Of a stretch of DNA of 21,054 nucleotides, positions 1 through 6,919 are shown one piece after another (the stretch's first letter is position 1; every line of letters starts with the position of its first letter). The DNA comes from Hyphomicrobiales bacterium. GTDB taxonomy: Bacteria > Pseudomonadota > Alphaproteobacteria > Rhizobiales > JAJFHC01. The position numbers and the translations under genes were made by a program. The stretch covers positions 1-21,054 of the forward strand of contig JAJFHC010000300.1 of NCBI GenBank assembly GCA_021775835.1. The letters run 5' to 3'. The notes beneath the pieces were generated by a model that was given only the letters and a program-made list of their open reading frames with translations, was not told the origin of the DNA and searched no databases.

Positions 1-430
1 CAATCCGGACCGGATTGACGACGTCACCATCCCCGAACCAGGATTTCGACCGAGCAATGTGCCAGAGAGAGTCATCGTTTCGGATAGCAAAAACACCGCT
101 GCGCCCGGCCGCAAACCACTTGACCCGATCGAGAAGCTGCATAGCGGTTGCCGGCGATTTGCCCCAACCGCGCAACACGCCATCGTTCGTCAGAACATAA
201 CTGGCGCTCCGGCCGACACCTACCTGAATGGCATCAGAGGCGACGGCCTCGGGTTTGCCGGTGCCCTCCCACTGGTAGGCTGTTTCTCCACAAACCAGCA
301 TGTTGCGCTGATAGAAGGCTGCAAGGTGTGGAGACGAGCTGTCGGCCAGAGCCCAAGAAGGCCCACCGAGTAAGACCGAGGCGGCCAGGAACGCCTGGAG
401 AAAATTTCTACTCGCGATGTCAATTATCAT
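1..430 (-). CDS. Secreted RCC1-repeat-like protein, 5' part only (cut by window edge)
   Basis: An open frame reads leftward from ATG at 428-430 and runs off base 1, giving 143 codons. Residues 1-29 form a signal peptide: a hydrophobic core (FLAASVLLGG) followed by a likely cleavage site after WALA, before DSSS. The preceding SRNFLQ resembles a Tat motif with only one arginine, so Sec export is more likely. Residues about 68-143 show the RCC1/BNR-type rhythm: VGVGRSASYVLTNDGVLRGWG, then a second unit with FAAGRSGVFAIRNDDSLW. RCC1-type proteins form a beta-propeller, and bacterial secreted members mostly have unknown ligands. A second in-frame ATG lies at 461-463, 13 bases from the LysR stop, and would add 11 residues before the signal peptide; no strong ribosome site separates the two starts. 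The gene follows the LysR gene on the same strand and may be cotranscribed with it. The family call rests on repeat pattern only. Confidence 0.6.
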   Translation of the reverse strand, partial: MIIDIASRNFLQAFLAASVLLGGPSWALADSSSPHLAAFYQRNMLVCGETAYQWEGTGKPEAVASDAIQVGVGRSASYVLTNDGVLRGWGKSPATAMQLLDRVKWFAAGRSGVFAIRNDDSLWHIARSKSWFGDGDVVNPVRI

Positions 431-475
431 ATTGCCGGATCCATTGCCGTGACCATTGAACATGGGTGACGGAAA

Positions 476-1396
476 TCAAGCATCGCATAACCCAGCCACT
501 TTCAACAAACGCTGCTCAAGTGCCGGCATGGCAAAGTCAACAAACGCTTTTACTTTCTGCGGCACCCGTTGACCGTGCGGAAATATGAGATTTACCAGTG
601 GCGGATCAATCTCAAAGGGTTGCAGTACAAGGACCAGCTCCCGGGCGTCGATCTGGCGGGCGGCCTGATAGGAATACAACTGAACAAGTCCCAGACCCTG
701 GATTGCCGAGTCGACGGCCGTTTCAACCGAACTGAGCCGCAGTTTCGACCTGACGTCAAATTCCCGAACTCTGCCCGACGGCATCCTCAATTCCCAGGGT
801 GCGTAACCGCCTTTTCGGGAGAACGTTATGCATTGATGCGAAGCGATATCGGCGGGAGACGCCGGACACCCATTCGCTGACAGATAATCAGGACTGGCAC
901 AAACGATCTGTCGAACCGTTCCCGCCGACACGACCGACATCGCGCCAGTTGACGTTGCTCCTATCCTGACTCCAAGATCGATATGTTCGCCCTGGAGATC
1001 CAGTATGTTGTTGGTAAACAGCAGCCGGACCTCGATCTCGTCATGCATCGCCATGAATTCGTGGACGATCGGCAAGACATGAAGCCGTCCAAACAGGGCA
1101 GGCGCCGTGATCGTCAAAAGCCCCTTGACGGTGCGATATTCACCCGATGCCTGACGGCCGGCATTGTCGACCTCCTCCAGGATGGGTTTGATGTCATCAT
1201 AGTAGCGCTCTCCGCTGTCCGTGACGGTGACACGGCGTGTCGTTCGGACAAGGAGCTGTGCGCCGAGATGGTCCTCGAGTTCGGCGATCTTGCGGCAGAC
1301 AGTCGGCAAGGGCATGCTCAGAGCTCTTGACGCCGCGGAGAACCCCTGTCCTTCAACGACCGCAACATAGACCCGCATTGCGCTCAACTGATCCAT
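476..1396 (-). CDS. LysR-family transcriptional regulator (CrgA/AaeR-like branch)
   Basis: This is a 306-residue protein of typical LysR length. The N-terminal winged helix-turn-helix spans roughly residues 1-60 (MDQLSAMRVYVAVVEGQGF, then SAASRALSMPLPTVCRKIAELE), and the usual R-T-T-R-R wing precedes VTVTDSGERYYD. The remainder, from about residue 90, is a substrate-binding-like effector domain opening with GLLTITAPALFGRLHVLPIV, the pattern of the CrgA/AaeR-type branch. LysR proteins bind as tetramers and usually control a neighbouring or divergent gene as well as themselves. Upstream, on the other strand, only a doubtful 67-codon frame is found, so the classical divergent target is not evident. 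The gene just downstream is the truncated RCC1-like gene, a possible operon partner. The effector cannot be predicted. Confidence 0.93.
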   Translation of the reverse strand: MDQLSAMRVYVAVVEGQGFSAASRALSMPLPTVCRKIAELEDHLGAQLLVRTTRRVTVTDSGERYYDDIKPILEEVDNAGRQASGEYRTVKGLLTITAPALFGRLHVLPIVHEFMAMHDEIEVRLLFTNNILDLQGEHIDLGVRIGATSTGAMSVVSAGTVRQIVCASPDYLSANGCPASPADIASHQCITFSRKGGYAPWELRMPSGRVREFDVRSKLRLSSVETAVDSAIQGLGLVQLYSYQAARQIDARELVLVLQPFEIDPPLVNLIFPHGQRVPQKVKAFVDFAMPALEQRLLKVAGLCDA

Positions 1397-1538
1397 CCCA
1401 CTACTCCGACTTTCAATATAGTCTGTATTACAATTACCATATTCTACCAGAATTCGGATGAATTATGATGAGCGACCGTGACGTACCGCCAGGCAGGAAT
1501 GTCGGGAAACAGGAACCGCTAATGATGGGAGACATCAA
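1397..1538. promoter_or_regulatory. LysR upstream region, probable promoter and operator
   Basis: This AT-richer stretch lies upstream of the LysR start. Around 1417-1444 it carries AATAT and ATATT arms flanking TAGTCTGTATTACAATTACC, which suits a LysR-type partly symmetric site but is not a clean match. A purine-rich GGGAGA precedes the ATG at 1539 on the plus strand. The region probably drives LysR leftward and possibly a short rightward transcript. Confidence 0.35.
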
Positions 1539-1742
1539 ATGAACGCAAGAATACATCCGCCGTCCAAGGACCGGAAGTCTGTTGGGCAGGTTGTGTTTCT
1601 CAGTGAGAAGATGGCAATTGCCCGTGAGATAAGTTCATGTTGCGTCGGCACCGAAGCCGCCCTGGAGACGAACTCGGGGTTCGGAAAGCTGATTGGACGA
1701 CTGATCAGCCGGGACGGTATCCCGGATTCGAGTTTCAATTAG
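1539..1742 (+). CDS. Doubtful 67-residue hypothetical protein, divergent from LysR
   Basis: A 67-codon frame starts at ATG 1539, about eight bases after a GGGAGA ribosome site. It ends in a natural stop and is followed about 150 bases later by a strong hairpin with a short T run in the rightward direction. The product is mildly basic, has no signal peptide or membrane span, and contains a CC pair near residue 34. I recognise no family. The opposite strand is open over almost the same span, which weakens the case. The divergent position beside a LysR gene and the downstream terminator are the only support, so it may be noncoding. Confidence 0.25.
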   Translation: MNARIHPPSKDRKSVGQVVFLSEKMAIAREISSCCVGTEAALETNSGFGKLIGRLISRDGIPDSSFN

Positions 1743-1892
1743 GGCATCATCCGACCACATTGAACCATTTGATGGCGCCAACTCAGTTCACTCGGCAAGA
1801 GCGGCGCGATGCGGAAGAATTTGCCTGCCAGATTGCAGAAGGCGTTTAAGGCGGGTTTGCCCGTTCCGATCCAAAAGGGTCACCGGCACGCC

Positions 1893-1926
1893 AATGCCGC
1901 ATTGCTCTTGCGGGCAACGCGGCATT
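1893..1926. terminator. Strong hairpin between the small-ORF region and the hydrolase gene
   Basis: The left arm AATGCCGCATTGC (1893-1905) pairs with GCAACGCGGCATT (1914-1926) over 13 positions with one A-C mismatch; the loop is eight bases. On the plus strand GTTTTCG follows, a short T run, so it best fits termination of a rightward transcript. It also lies 34 bases past the stop of the leftward hydrolase gene and may act in both directions. Confidence 0.6.
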
Positions 1927-1959
1927 GTTTTCGAGAAGTTGATTGCAGGATGACGTTGA

Positions 1960-2940
1960 TCAGTCCTGGTTATTGCGGTCAAGAAAATCGATCATGCGGC
2001 CGGCAATCTGGGGACCATATTCTTCCAGCGCGAAGTGGCCGGTGTCGAGCAGGTGGAACTCGAGGTTTTGCAAATCCCGCTTGTAGGGGTGCGCGCCATC
2101 GGCGGGAAAGATCGGATCGTTCTTGCCCCACATCAGCAGTGCCGGGGTCTGGTGCTTGCGGAACAGGGCCTGCCATTTGGGATACTCCGCGACATTGGTG
2201 CCGTAGTCGAGGAACAGTTCAAGCTGGACTTCCTGGTTGCCCTTGCGGTCGAGTAGATACTGGACATGCCAGTAATTGTCGGGGCTGATGGCTTCGGGGT
2301 TTTTCGTGCCATGGGTAAACTGCCATCTGGTGGCGTCGAGCGTCAGAAACCCTCTCAGCTTGTCGCCGTTCTCCGCCGACGGATCGGCCCAGTAAGCCTT
2401 GATCGGGTTCCAGAATTCGCGCAAACCTTCTTCGTAGGCGTTGCCATTCTGGATGATGAAGCCGGACACACGTTCCGGGTTTTTCGCATACATCCTGAAA
2501 CCGACCGGTGCGCCGTAGTCCATCAGGTAGACCGAATAGCGATCGACTTTCTTGCGGTCGAGCAGTGTCGTCATCATCTCCGCGATCTTTGCAAACGAAT
2601 ACTCAAAGTCCTTCGCCTGGGGCATGTCCGACGCTCCGAAGCCCGGGAAATCCGGTGCGATGACGTGATACTTGGCGGCGAGTTCCGGGATCAGGTTTCG
2701 AAACATATGCGACGAGGTGGGAAAGCCGTGCAGCAGGAGCACGGTCGGCCGCGCCGGATCGCCGGCTTCGCGATAGGCAATCTTGAGGCCGTCAATGGTT
2801 TCCGACCGGAAGGACACCTGTTCAACCTGGACCGCCGCTCTGGCGTCGACCGCATGTGCCGGGGATGTCGTTGCAACAGGCATGGAAACCGTGAGAGCCA
2901 AGAGGCCTGCACTCAGGATGTTCTTGAATGAGCGGGTCAT
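1960..2940 (-). CDS. Secreted alpha/beta hydrolase with Asp nucleophile (epoxide hydrolase/dehalogenase-like)
   Basis: I place the start at ATG 2940 (326 residues). The open frame reaches 3039, but only this start puts a signal peptide at the N-terminus: [15 protein letters not shown], then cleavage after SPAHA near residue 30. The mature enzyme shows the alpha/beta hydrolase series: HGFP at 71-74 (oxyanion side), DYGAPVG with Asp141 at the nucleophile elbow, WGKNDPIF with Asp275, and DTGHF with His302. An Asp-His-Asp triad is the epoxide hydrolase/haloalkane dehalogenase arrangement rather than that of a Ser esterase. The residue after the nucleophile is Tyr rather than the Trp of classical haloalkane dehalogenases, so epoxide hydrolase-like is the safer name. 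The protein is probably periplasmic, which is uncommon for the family. It is transcribed alone, with an AT-rich region upstream. The substrate is unknown. Confidence 0.85.
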   Translation of the reverse strand: MTRSFKNILSAGLLALTVSMPVATTSPAHAVDARAAVQVEQVSFRSETIDGLKIAYREAGDPARPTVLLLHGFPTSSHMFRNLIPELAAKYHVIAPDFPGFGASDMPQAKDFEYSFAKIAEMMTTLLDRKKVDRYSVYLMDYGAPVGFRMYAKNPERVSGFIIQNGNAYEEGLREFWNPIKAYWADPSAENGDKLRGFLTLDATRWQFTHGTKNPEAISPDNYWHVQYLLDRKGNQEVQLELFLDYGTNVAEYPKWQALFRKHQTPALLMWGKNDPIFPADGAHPYKRDLQNLEFHLLDTGHFALEEYGPQIAGRMIDFLDRNNQD

Positions 2941-3251
2941 GGGACATTTTCCTTTTGAGGAGTTGATGGAAACGTCTGCCGGCTCTGCGATTGTTCGTTC
3001 GCCTCCCCGGCCTTGTGATAAACAGTTAGGCCATTTCACATAATGTTAGAATACCTTCATTTTCCAATTTACTATTCCGTTTCTTGGAATAATTGAATTT
3101 TGGGCCAATCCGTTGATCGCTCTGGTGGGCCTTGCCCTTCGTGTTGCTTTTGCCGTCGATCTGAGGTGTGATCGATTTGTTGCCGGTCGCCGGCCAAGGG
3201 TCCGGCAACAAATTCGATTGAACGCAGGCGGCGACGAAGGGGGACTGACTG
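2941..3251. promoter_or_regulatory. Divergent control region between the hydrolase and the racemase-like gene
   Basis: This 311-base stretch has no convincing gene. From 3030 to 3110 it is markedly AT-rich and is the likely promoter zone for both directions. It holds an inverted repeat TATTCC (3073-3078) and GGAATA (3086-3091) with a seven-base spacer, a candidate operator. It also holds a long GC-rich hairpin at 3171-3218, listed separately. A run AAGGGGGA near 3237-3244 is the ribosome site for the TTG start at 3252. Confidence 0.5.
3171..3218. promoter_or_regulatory. Long hairpin in the leader of the racemase-like gene
   Basis: The left arm ATCGATTTGTTGCCGG (3171-3186) pairs with CCGGCAACAAATTCGAT (3202-3218), perfect over the inner 11 pairs and then continuing past a single bulged base. 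The loop is 15 bases (3187-3201). It ends 33 bases before the TTG start. It could be an operator for a dimeric repressor, a leader RNA structure, or a terminator of an upstream rightward transcript; no T run follows it. Confidence 0.55.
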
Positions 3252-3965
3252 TTGAGACTGGGATTTCTGTTTCCCCCCTGCGGTGGCGAGGACGAACTCT
3301 ACGTCCACGGCGAGGCGGTGGGTGACGATGTGCGGATTCTGCTCATGGGAACGCGGATCTTTGGCGACGACGACGAACACGCGCCGCATCATCTGAGCCG
3401 GACCGGGTCACTCGATCACCTCGTCATGCACGCCCGCGTCATGGCCCGCATGAAGCCCGATGTGGTCATCTGGGCGTGCACCAGCGGCAGCTTCATCGAC
3501 GGGCTTGCCCACGCCGAACGACAAGTCGAGGCCATCGGCGAGGTCACAGGCGGTCCGGTATCGAGCACATCACTCGCCTTTGTCTCTGCCCTGCGCCATC
3601 TCGGCATCGACCGGGTCGCCCTGCTGGCAAGCTACCCGGAAGACGCTGCACAGGCGTTCTGCGGCTTCCTGAACGAATGCGATGTAGACGTCAGCGACGT
3701 GGCGTGGCTCAGCGCCCCGTCCGGGCCGGCAGCCGCCGACCTCGGTACACAAAGGCTTATGGAAACTGCAGAGAATCTGGCCCTGTCCGAGGGCGGCGCT
3801 ATGCTGATTCCGGATACAGCAATGCCGTCCATGCATCTTATCGCACCCCTTGAGGCGCAGTTGGGCTGTCCGGTGCTGACGGCAAACCAGGTTTCGTTGT
3901 GGGAAGCGGTCCGGCTGGCCGGAGGATCACCGGCGGGTCATGGCCCGGGTCGTCTGTTCGAATGA
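3252..3965 (+). CDS. Asp/Glu racemase superfamily protein (maleate isomerase/arylmalonate decarboxylase-like)
   Basis: The product has 237 residues from a TTG start, chosen because AAGGGGGA lies about eight bases upstream and the N-terminus RLGFLFPP matches the opening strand of the family. Members of this two-domain fold carry out proton transfer or decarboxylation through paired cysteines. Cys76 lies in WACTSGSF, the expected first catalytic position. At the second position the sequence reads IPDTAMPS (about 186-193), with no cysteine, followed by the usual LEAQLGCPVLTANQVSLWEA. A one-cysteine member is unlikely to be a classical two-base racemase or cis-trans isomerase; a decarboxylase-like or altered chemistry is possible. 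The enzyme should be cytoplasmic. It is divergent from the secreted hydrolase and ends convergent with the MlaC-like gene. The substrate is unknown. Confidence 0.85.
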   Translation: MRLGFLFPPCGGEDELYVHGEAVGDDVRILLMGTRIFGDDDEHAPHHLSRTGSLDHLVMHARVMARMKPDVVIWACTSGSFIDGLAHAERQVEAIGEVTGGPVSSTSLAFVSALRHLGIDRVALLASYPEDAAQAFCGFLNECDVDVSDVAWLSAPSGPAAADLGTQRLMETAENLALSEGGAMLIPDTAMPSMHLIAPLEAQLGCPVLTANQVSLWEAVRLAGGSPAGHGPGRLFE

Positions 3966-3977
3966 CGGTCCGGCAAC

Positions 3978-4001
3978 CGGGCGAGATGTTGTATACGCCC
4001 G
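3978..4001. terminator. Hairpin between convergent genes
   Basis: CGGGCG (3978-3983) and CGCCCG (3996-4001) form a six-pair GC stem with a 12-base loop, exactly in the 38-base gap between two convergent genes. The placement suits a bidirectional terminator, but neither side has a clear T run. Confidence 0.4.
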
Positions 4002-4003
4002 CC

Positions 4004-4630
4004 CTACTTCCTGAGAAATGAAAACAGGGCGTTGAAATCTCCCTTGGAATTCCTCAGGACCTTCTTGAATTCGGAGCGCATGTGGACGGACAGCCAGACG
4101 CCGTAGACACTGATGTCGACGATGCGATAGCCACCATTACGGCCGGTGATCATCCACTCAATCGGGCTTGATTTCACATTGCCGGCATAGAGCACCTGGG
4201 TTGTCACGACCGTGTGCCGGGCCCCTCTCTTCCGGCTGCCCTTTATCTGCATCTTCTGGCCGGCAAATTGCTTGTAGTAGTTGGCAAACAGACGTGCGGT
4301 ATACTCTTCGACAAGACGCTGGTACTCCCGCTTCTTCTTTGCCGGGAGCTTGCGCCGGTACGGTCCAAGCAGTTGCGGCGCCACAGCACGGATGCTCGAA
4401 TACCGCCGCAACATCTTCTTGAACCCGTTGGTCAAATGGGTCTTCGATCCGCCGGCGCGGGCCGTCACGATTGCCTGGTTACCGACTTTTCCAGCGTATT
4501 GTTCCGGACCACTCAGGGCGAACGCGTGACTTGGGCCGACAATAATGCCGGCGGCGAGAACAATCGCTGCCAAATTCAAGAACCAATGGTGTTTGCGCGA
4601 AGGCAAAAGATGCGAAATCAAAGTCTTCAT
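4004..4630 (-). CDS. MlaC/Ttg2D-like periplasmic protein (orphan)
   Basis: The product has 208 residues from ATG 4630. That start is preferred because GGAGGAA lies nine bases upstream and the signal peptide then falls correctly; the frame stays open to 4717. A long hydrophobic stretch (FLNLAAIVLAAGIIVG) ends in a cleavage site near HAFA-LS. The mature part follows the MlaC pattern: a basic helical region with FKKMLRRYSSI, then YTARLFANYYKQF, then a beta region with YRIVDISVYGVWLSVHMRSE, and near the C-terminus FNALFSFLRK. MlaC carries phospholipid across the periplasm between the outer-membrane MlaA complex and the inner-membrane MlaFEDB transporter. No mlaD, mlaE or mlaF lies nearby, so this is an orphan copy. 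It is unusually rich in Lys and Arg, and it may bind another hydrophobic ligand such as a hopanoid. Confidence 0.75.
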   Translation of the reverse strand: MKTLISHLLPSRKHHWFLNLAAIVLAAGIIVGPSHAFALSGPEQYAGKVGNQAIVTARAGGSKTHLTNGFKKMLRRYSSIRAVAPQLLGPYRRKLPAKKKREYQRLVEEYTARLFANYYKQFAGQKMQIKGSRKRGARHTVVTTQVLYAGNVKSSPIEWMITGRNGGYRIVDISVYGVWLSVHMRSEFKKVLRNSKGDFNALFSFLRK

Positions 4631-5003
4631 CTCGACAATTTCCTCCATGTTTCCCGGAACTGCCGCCAAAGCGAAACGAACCAACCGAAAACCCGGCAGA
4701 ACTCCCACACCCACCATTTCATAAGGGATATAGGTCTGTTGTGCCTGAGAACTACCCTAAAATAGTGAGTCGCACAAAATGGTGAAACATTTACGACACA
4801 CAATTGACGAAGTGTGCTTCTCAAACCTTCCAAAGCGTCATCGCGAGACAGTGCGCCTCTCGTGCTTGAGCTAAACGATTGCTGTTACAAGAGCAGATAT
4901 GGTCAAATGTTGGCAAATTGGTGGCATCAAGCCCTCGATTGCTCACGTGGCTGGAAGATGCTCTAAACAGTATGTTGTGTGAACTCTCGCATCGACAATC
5001 GAA
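4631..5003. promoter_or_regulatory. Divergent region between the MlaC-like gene and the LuxR-type regulator
   Basis: These 373 bases hold no convincing gene; the short frames here lack ribosome sites or extend from coding shadows. The stretch 4720-4800 is AT-richer and probably contains the leftward promoter. Near the right side, TTGCTC (about 4939) and TCTAAA are 17 bases apart and could be the promoter of the LuxR-type gene. A weak symmetric pair CGAGA (4844-4848) and TCTCG (4858-4862) is also present. Confidence 0.3.
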
Positions 5004-5837
5004 ATGACAATCGATCTACGATCCCCGGAATGGTATGGTGACCTCGCTGAACTGTGCGACGCCACAGGTCAGCCGGACTTTGCCGATCGCCTGGTTCACA
5101 CGCTTTCCAGAACGCTGAACTTCAATTCATCCATGGTGCTGGTGTACCGCCGCGACGACACGCCGTTCATCGTTCACGATCATCTGGAACACGATCAACA
5201 GGACCGCTTCACGTCCGCCTATCTGTCCGGCATCTATCTGGTCAGCCCGTTTTACCGGGAGGCACTGGTGTGCCGGACGCCCTCGGTCAGATCTCTCAAG
5301 GCCCTGGCACCTGACGGCTTTCGGCAAAGCGACTACTACCGGGCCTACTACAGCAAGATCGGCTTTTCGGACCTGATCGGGATTTTCGTGCCGCTGGATG
5401 ACGGCGACTGCGCCATGATTTCCCTGGGCCGTGACAGTGCCCTGCCGGCCTTCCGGACGCGCGACATGAATGTCCTGTCGGCAGTCCTGCCGCTGATCGC
5501 GAGTCTGGTCCGACGCCACTGGGGTGACGACGGCGCTGATATCCGAAGAGCCGTCGACAGTACCAAGCCAACTCATGCCCATGTTCTCGACGTGTTTCAG
5601 AGCTTTGCCCGCGGCGAACTCACCGCCAGGGAAGCGGAAATCGTCAAACTCGTTCTCTTGGGCCATTCCTCCAAATCGATCGCCCGTCTGGTTTCCATCT
5701 CAAGCGAGACCGTCAGGGTTCACCGGCGCAACATTTATGCCAAGATGGGGCTGACGTCCCAGGGCGATCTTTTTTCAGCCTTTCTGACAGCACTCGGCAT
5801 TAACGGCAAAGACGGTCCTTCGGGTCCCCTCGCCTGA
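5004..5837 (+). CDS. LuxR-type transcriptional regulator (solo, non-AHL sensor domain)
   Basis: The protein has 277 residues. The C-terminal LuxR/GerE helix-turn-helix spans about 205-265: LTAREAEIVKLVLLGHSSKS, then IARLVSISSETVRVHRRNIY and AKMGLTSQGDL, with all the usual anchor residues. The N-terminal ~190 residues look like a GAF-like or otherwise uncharacterised sensor domain. I cannot find the Trp/Tyr/Asp set of AHL-binding LuxR proteins in its usual spacing, and there is no LuxI-type synthase in the window. Twelve bases after the stop begins a perfect 18-bp palindrome that precedes the amidinotransferase gene, so this regulator probably controls that gene. No phosphoacceptor receiver domain is visible, so it is probably a one-component regulator responding to a small molecule. 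Confidence 0.9.
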   Translation: MTIDLRSPEWYGDLAELCDATGQPDFADRLVHTLSRTLNFNSSMVLVYRRDDTPFIVHDHLEHDQQDRFTSAYLSGIYLVSPFYREALVCRTPSVRSLKALAPDGFRQSDYYRAYYSKIGFSDLIGIFVPLDDGDCAMISLGRDSALPAFRTRDMNVLSAVLPLIASLVRRHWGDDGADIRRAVDSTKPTHAHVLDVFQSFARGELTAREAEIVKLVLLGHSSKSIARLVSISSETVRVHRRNIYAKMGLTSQGDLFSAFLTALGINGKDGPSGPLA

Positions 5838-5847
5838 GATTCCGAAG

Positions 5848-5865
5848 ATACCGCAAGTGCGGTAT
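5848..5865. promoter_or_regulatory. Perfect 18-bp palindrome, candidate LuxR-type operator
   Basis: ATACCGCAAGTGCGGTAT has eight-base arms (ATACCGCA and TGCGGTAT) around AG. It lies between the LuxR-type gene and the amidinotransferase gene. A -10-like TAGACT sits at 5888-5893 without a good -35. If transcription starts near 5900, the palindrome is centred about 43 bases upstream, the classical spot for LuxR-type activators. Confidence 0.65.
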
Positions 5866-5887
5866 GGCGCTTGCCGTCGGCGGTGGC

Positions 5888-5893
5888 TAGACT
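5888..5893 (+). promoter_or_regulatory. Candidate -10 element of the amidinotransferase promoter
   Basis: TAGACT matches four of six positions of the sigma-70 -10 consensus. The -35 region expected 17 bases upstream (about 5865-5870, TGGCGC) is poor and abuts the palindrome, as expected for an activator-dependent promoter. Confidence 0.35.
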
Positions 5894-5929
5894 TCGCTTC
5901 AACGGAACCAGAACATGCGGGTGAGCATC

Positions 5930-6898
5930 ATGAGCGACAATCAATCTGCCAATCCAACTGCCAACGCAACTGCCGGCGCTGGCCTGCCGCTTATGGCCCG
6001 TGTGCCCGGCGGCGGCACCTCCGTCATGACGGACTGGGGTCTGAAATCGGAAGCGGGTCGTCTGCGTGACGTTCTGCTGGGGCCGGCTGAATCGTTTCAC
6101 TGGATGGCGGAGAATGCCACCTATAGCTCAATCGTGCGCGACACGCTGCGCAAGGGTTACACGTTCGACAAGCAGCTCGCCATGCGCCAGCACCGGGAAA
6201 TGGTCGATGCCTACCAACAGGCAGGCGTCAACGTCCACTTCCTGGGAACCAACGAGAACACGCCTTATCAGGTCTATGCCCGCGACTCGAGTTTCATGAC
6301 CCCGTGGGGCGCCGTGATCTGCCAGCTGGCAAACCCCCGCCGCCGCGGCGAGTATGCCGAATGCCTCCGCTTCTACCTGTCCAACGACATCCCGATCTAC
6401 GACATGGTGAGTGCTGGCAATTTCGAAGGCGGTGACTGCAACATCGTCACGCCCGACAGCGTGCTGATCGGCTACACCGGCTTTCGTTGCGAGGAAGAAG
6501 CCGCCGTACAGATCGGCGGCTGGTTCAAGGATGAAGGCTGGGACGTCAAGTACGCGCCGATCGATCCATTCTATGTGCACATCGATCTGATGGTGTGCAT
6601 GCTCAACGAGAAGTGCGCGGCCGTATGCCTCGACACCACCGAAGAAGACGTGGTCGACTGGCTCAAATCGAAGGGCATCGAAATCGTGCCCGTGAGTTTC
6701 AAGGACACCATGACGCTCGGCTGCAACGTCATGTCACTGGGCGAAGACCGGATATTGTCCAACGCGGGCAGCGCCGGGCTCAATGAAAAACTCAGGGCCC
6801 TAGGGTTTCACGTCTACGATCCGGACATTTCCATGTTTACCCGGGCCGGCGGCGGTATTCACTGCATGGCACAACCCCTGCGGCGCGACGCGGCCTGA
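5930..6898 (+). CDS. Amidinotransferase/dimethylarginine dimethylaminohydrolase-family enzyme
   Basis: The product has 322 residues from ATG 5930, with GGTGAG just upstream; an in-frame ATG at 5915 would add five residues. The guanidino-group-modifying fold is clear, with the catalytic set in order (numbering from 5930): Asp119 in YARDSSF, Glu166 and Asp169 in FEGGD, His217 in VHIDLMV, and Cys312 in GGGIHCM. In this superfamily the Cys attacks the guanidinium carbon, giving a covalent amidino intermediate that goes either to water (hydrolase, DDAH or arginine deiminase-like) or to an amine acceptor (amidinotransferase). Sequence alone does not decide between these. No signal peptide is seen, so the enzyme is cytoplasmic. 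It follows the LuxR-type gene with a 92-base gap holding a perfect palindrome, and it is followed by a terminator-like hairpin, so it is probably a one-gene unit. Confidence 0.88.
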   Translation: MSDNQSANPTANATAGAGLPLMARVPGGGTSVMTDWGLKSEAGRLRDVLLGPAESFHWMAENATYSSIVRDTLRKGYTFDKQLAMRQHREMVDAYQQAGVNVHFLGTNENTPYQVYARDSSFMTPWGAVICQLANPRRRGEYAECLRFYLSNDIPIYDMVSAGNFEGGDCNIVTPDSVLIGYTGFRCEEEAAVQIGGWFKDEGWDVKYAPIDPFYVHIDLMVCMLNEKCAAVCLDTTEEDVVDWLKSKGIEIVPVSFKDTMTLGCNVMSLGEDRILSNAGSAGLNEKLRALGFHVYDPDISMFTRAGGGIHCMAQPLRRDAA

Positions 6899-6919
6899 TA
6901 CCGGATCACCCTGTTCAGA

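Noticed and set aside
15..459. Three short plus-strand frames at the left edge
   Set aside because: They are antisense to the RCC1-like gene, which has a signal peptide and repeat pattern.
2266..2931. 221-codon plus-strand frame opposite the secreted hydrolase
   Set aside because: It is antisense to a gene with a full catalytic series and signal peptide, and its product has no recognisable motif.
1960..2940. Haloalkane dehalogenase
   Set aside because: The nucleophile Asp is followed by Tyr, not the halide-binding Trp, so the specific name is not supported.
5004..5837. LuxR-type protein as an AHL quorum-sensing receptor
   Set aside because: The sensor half lacks the recognisable AHL-binding residue pattern and there is no LuxI-type synthase in the window.
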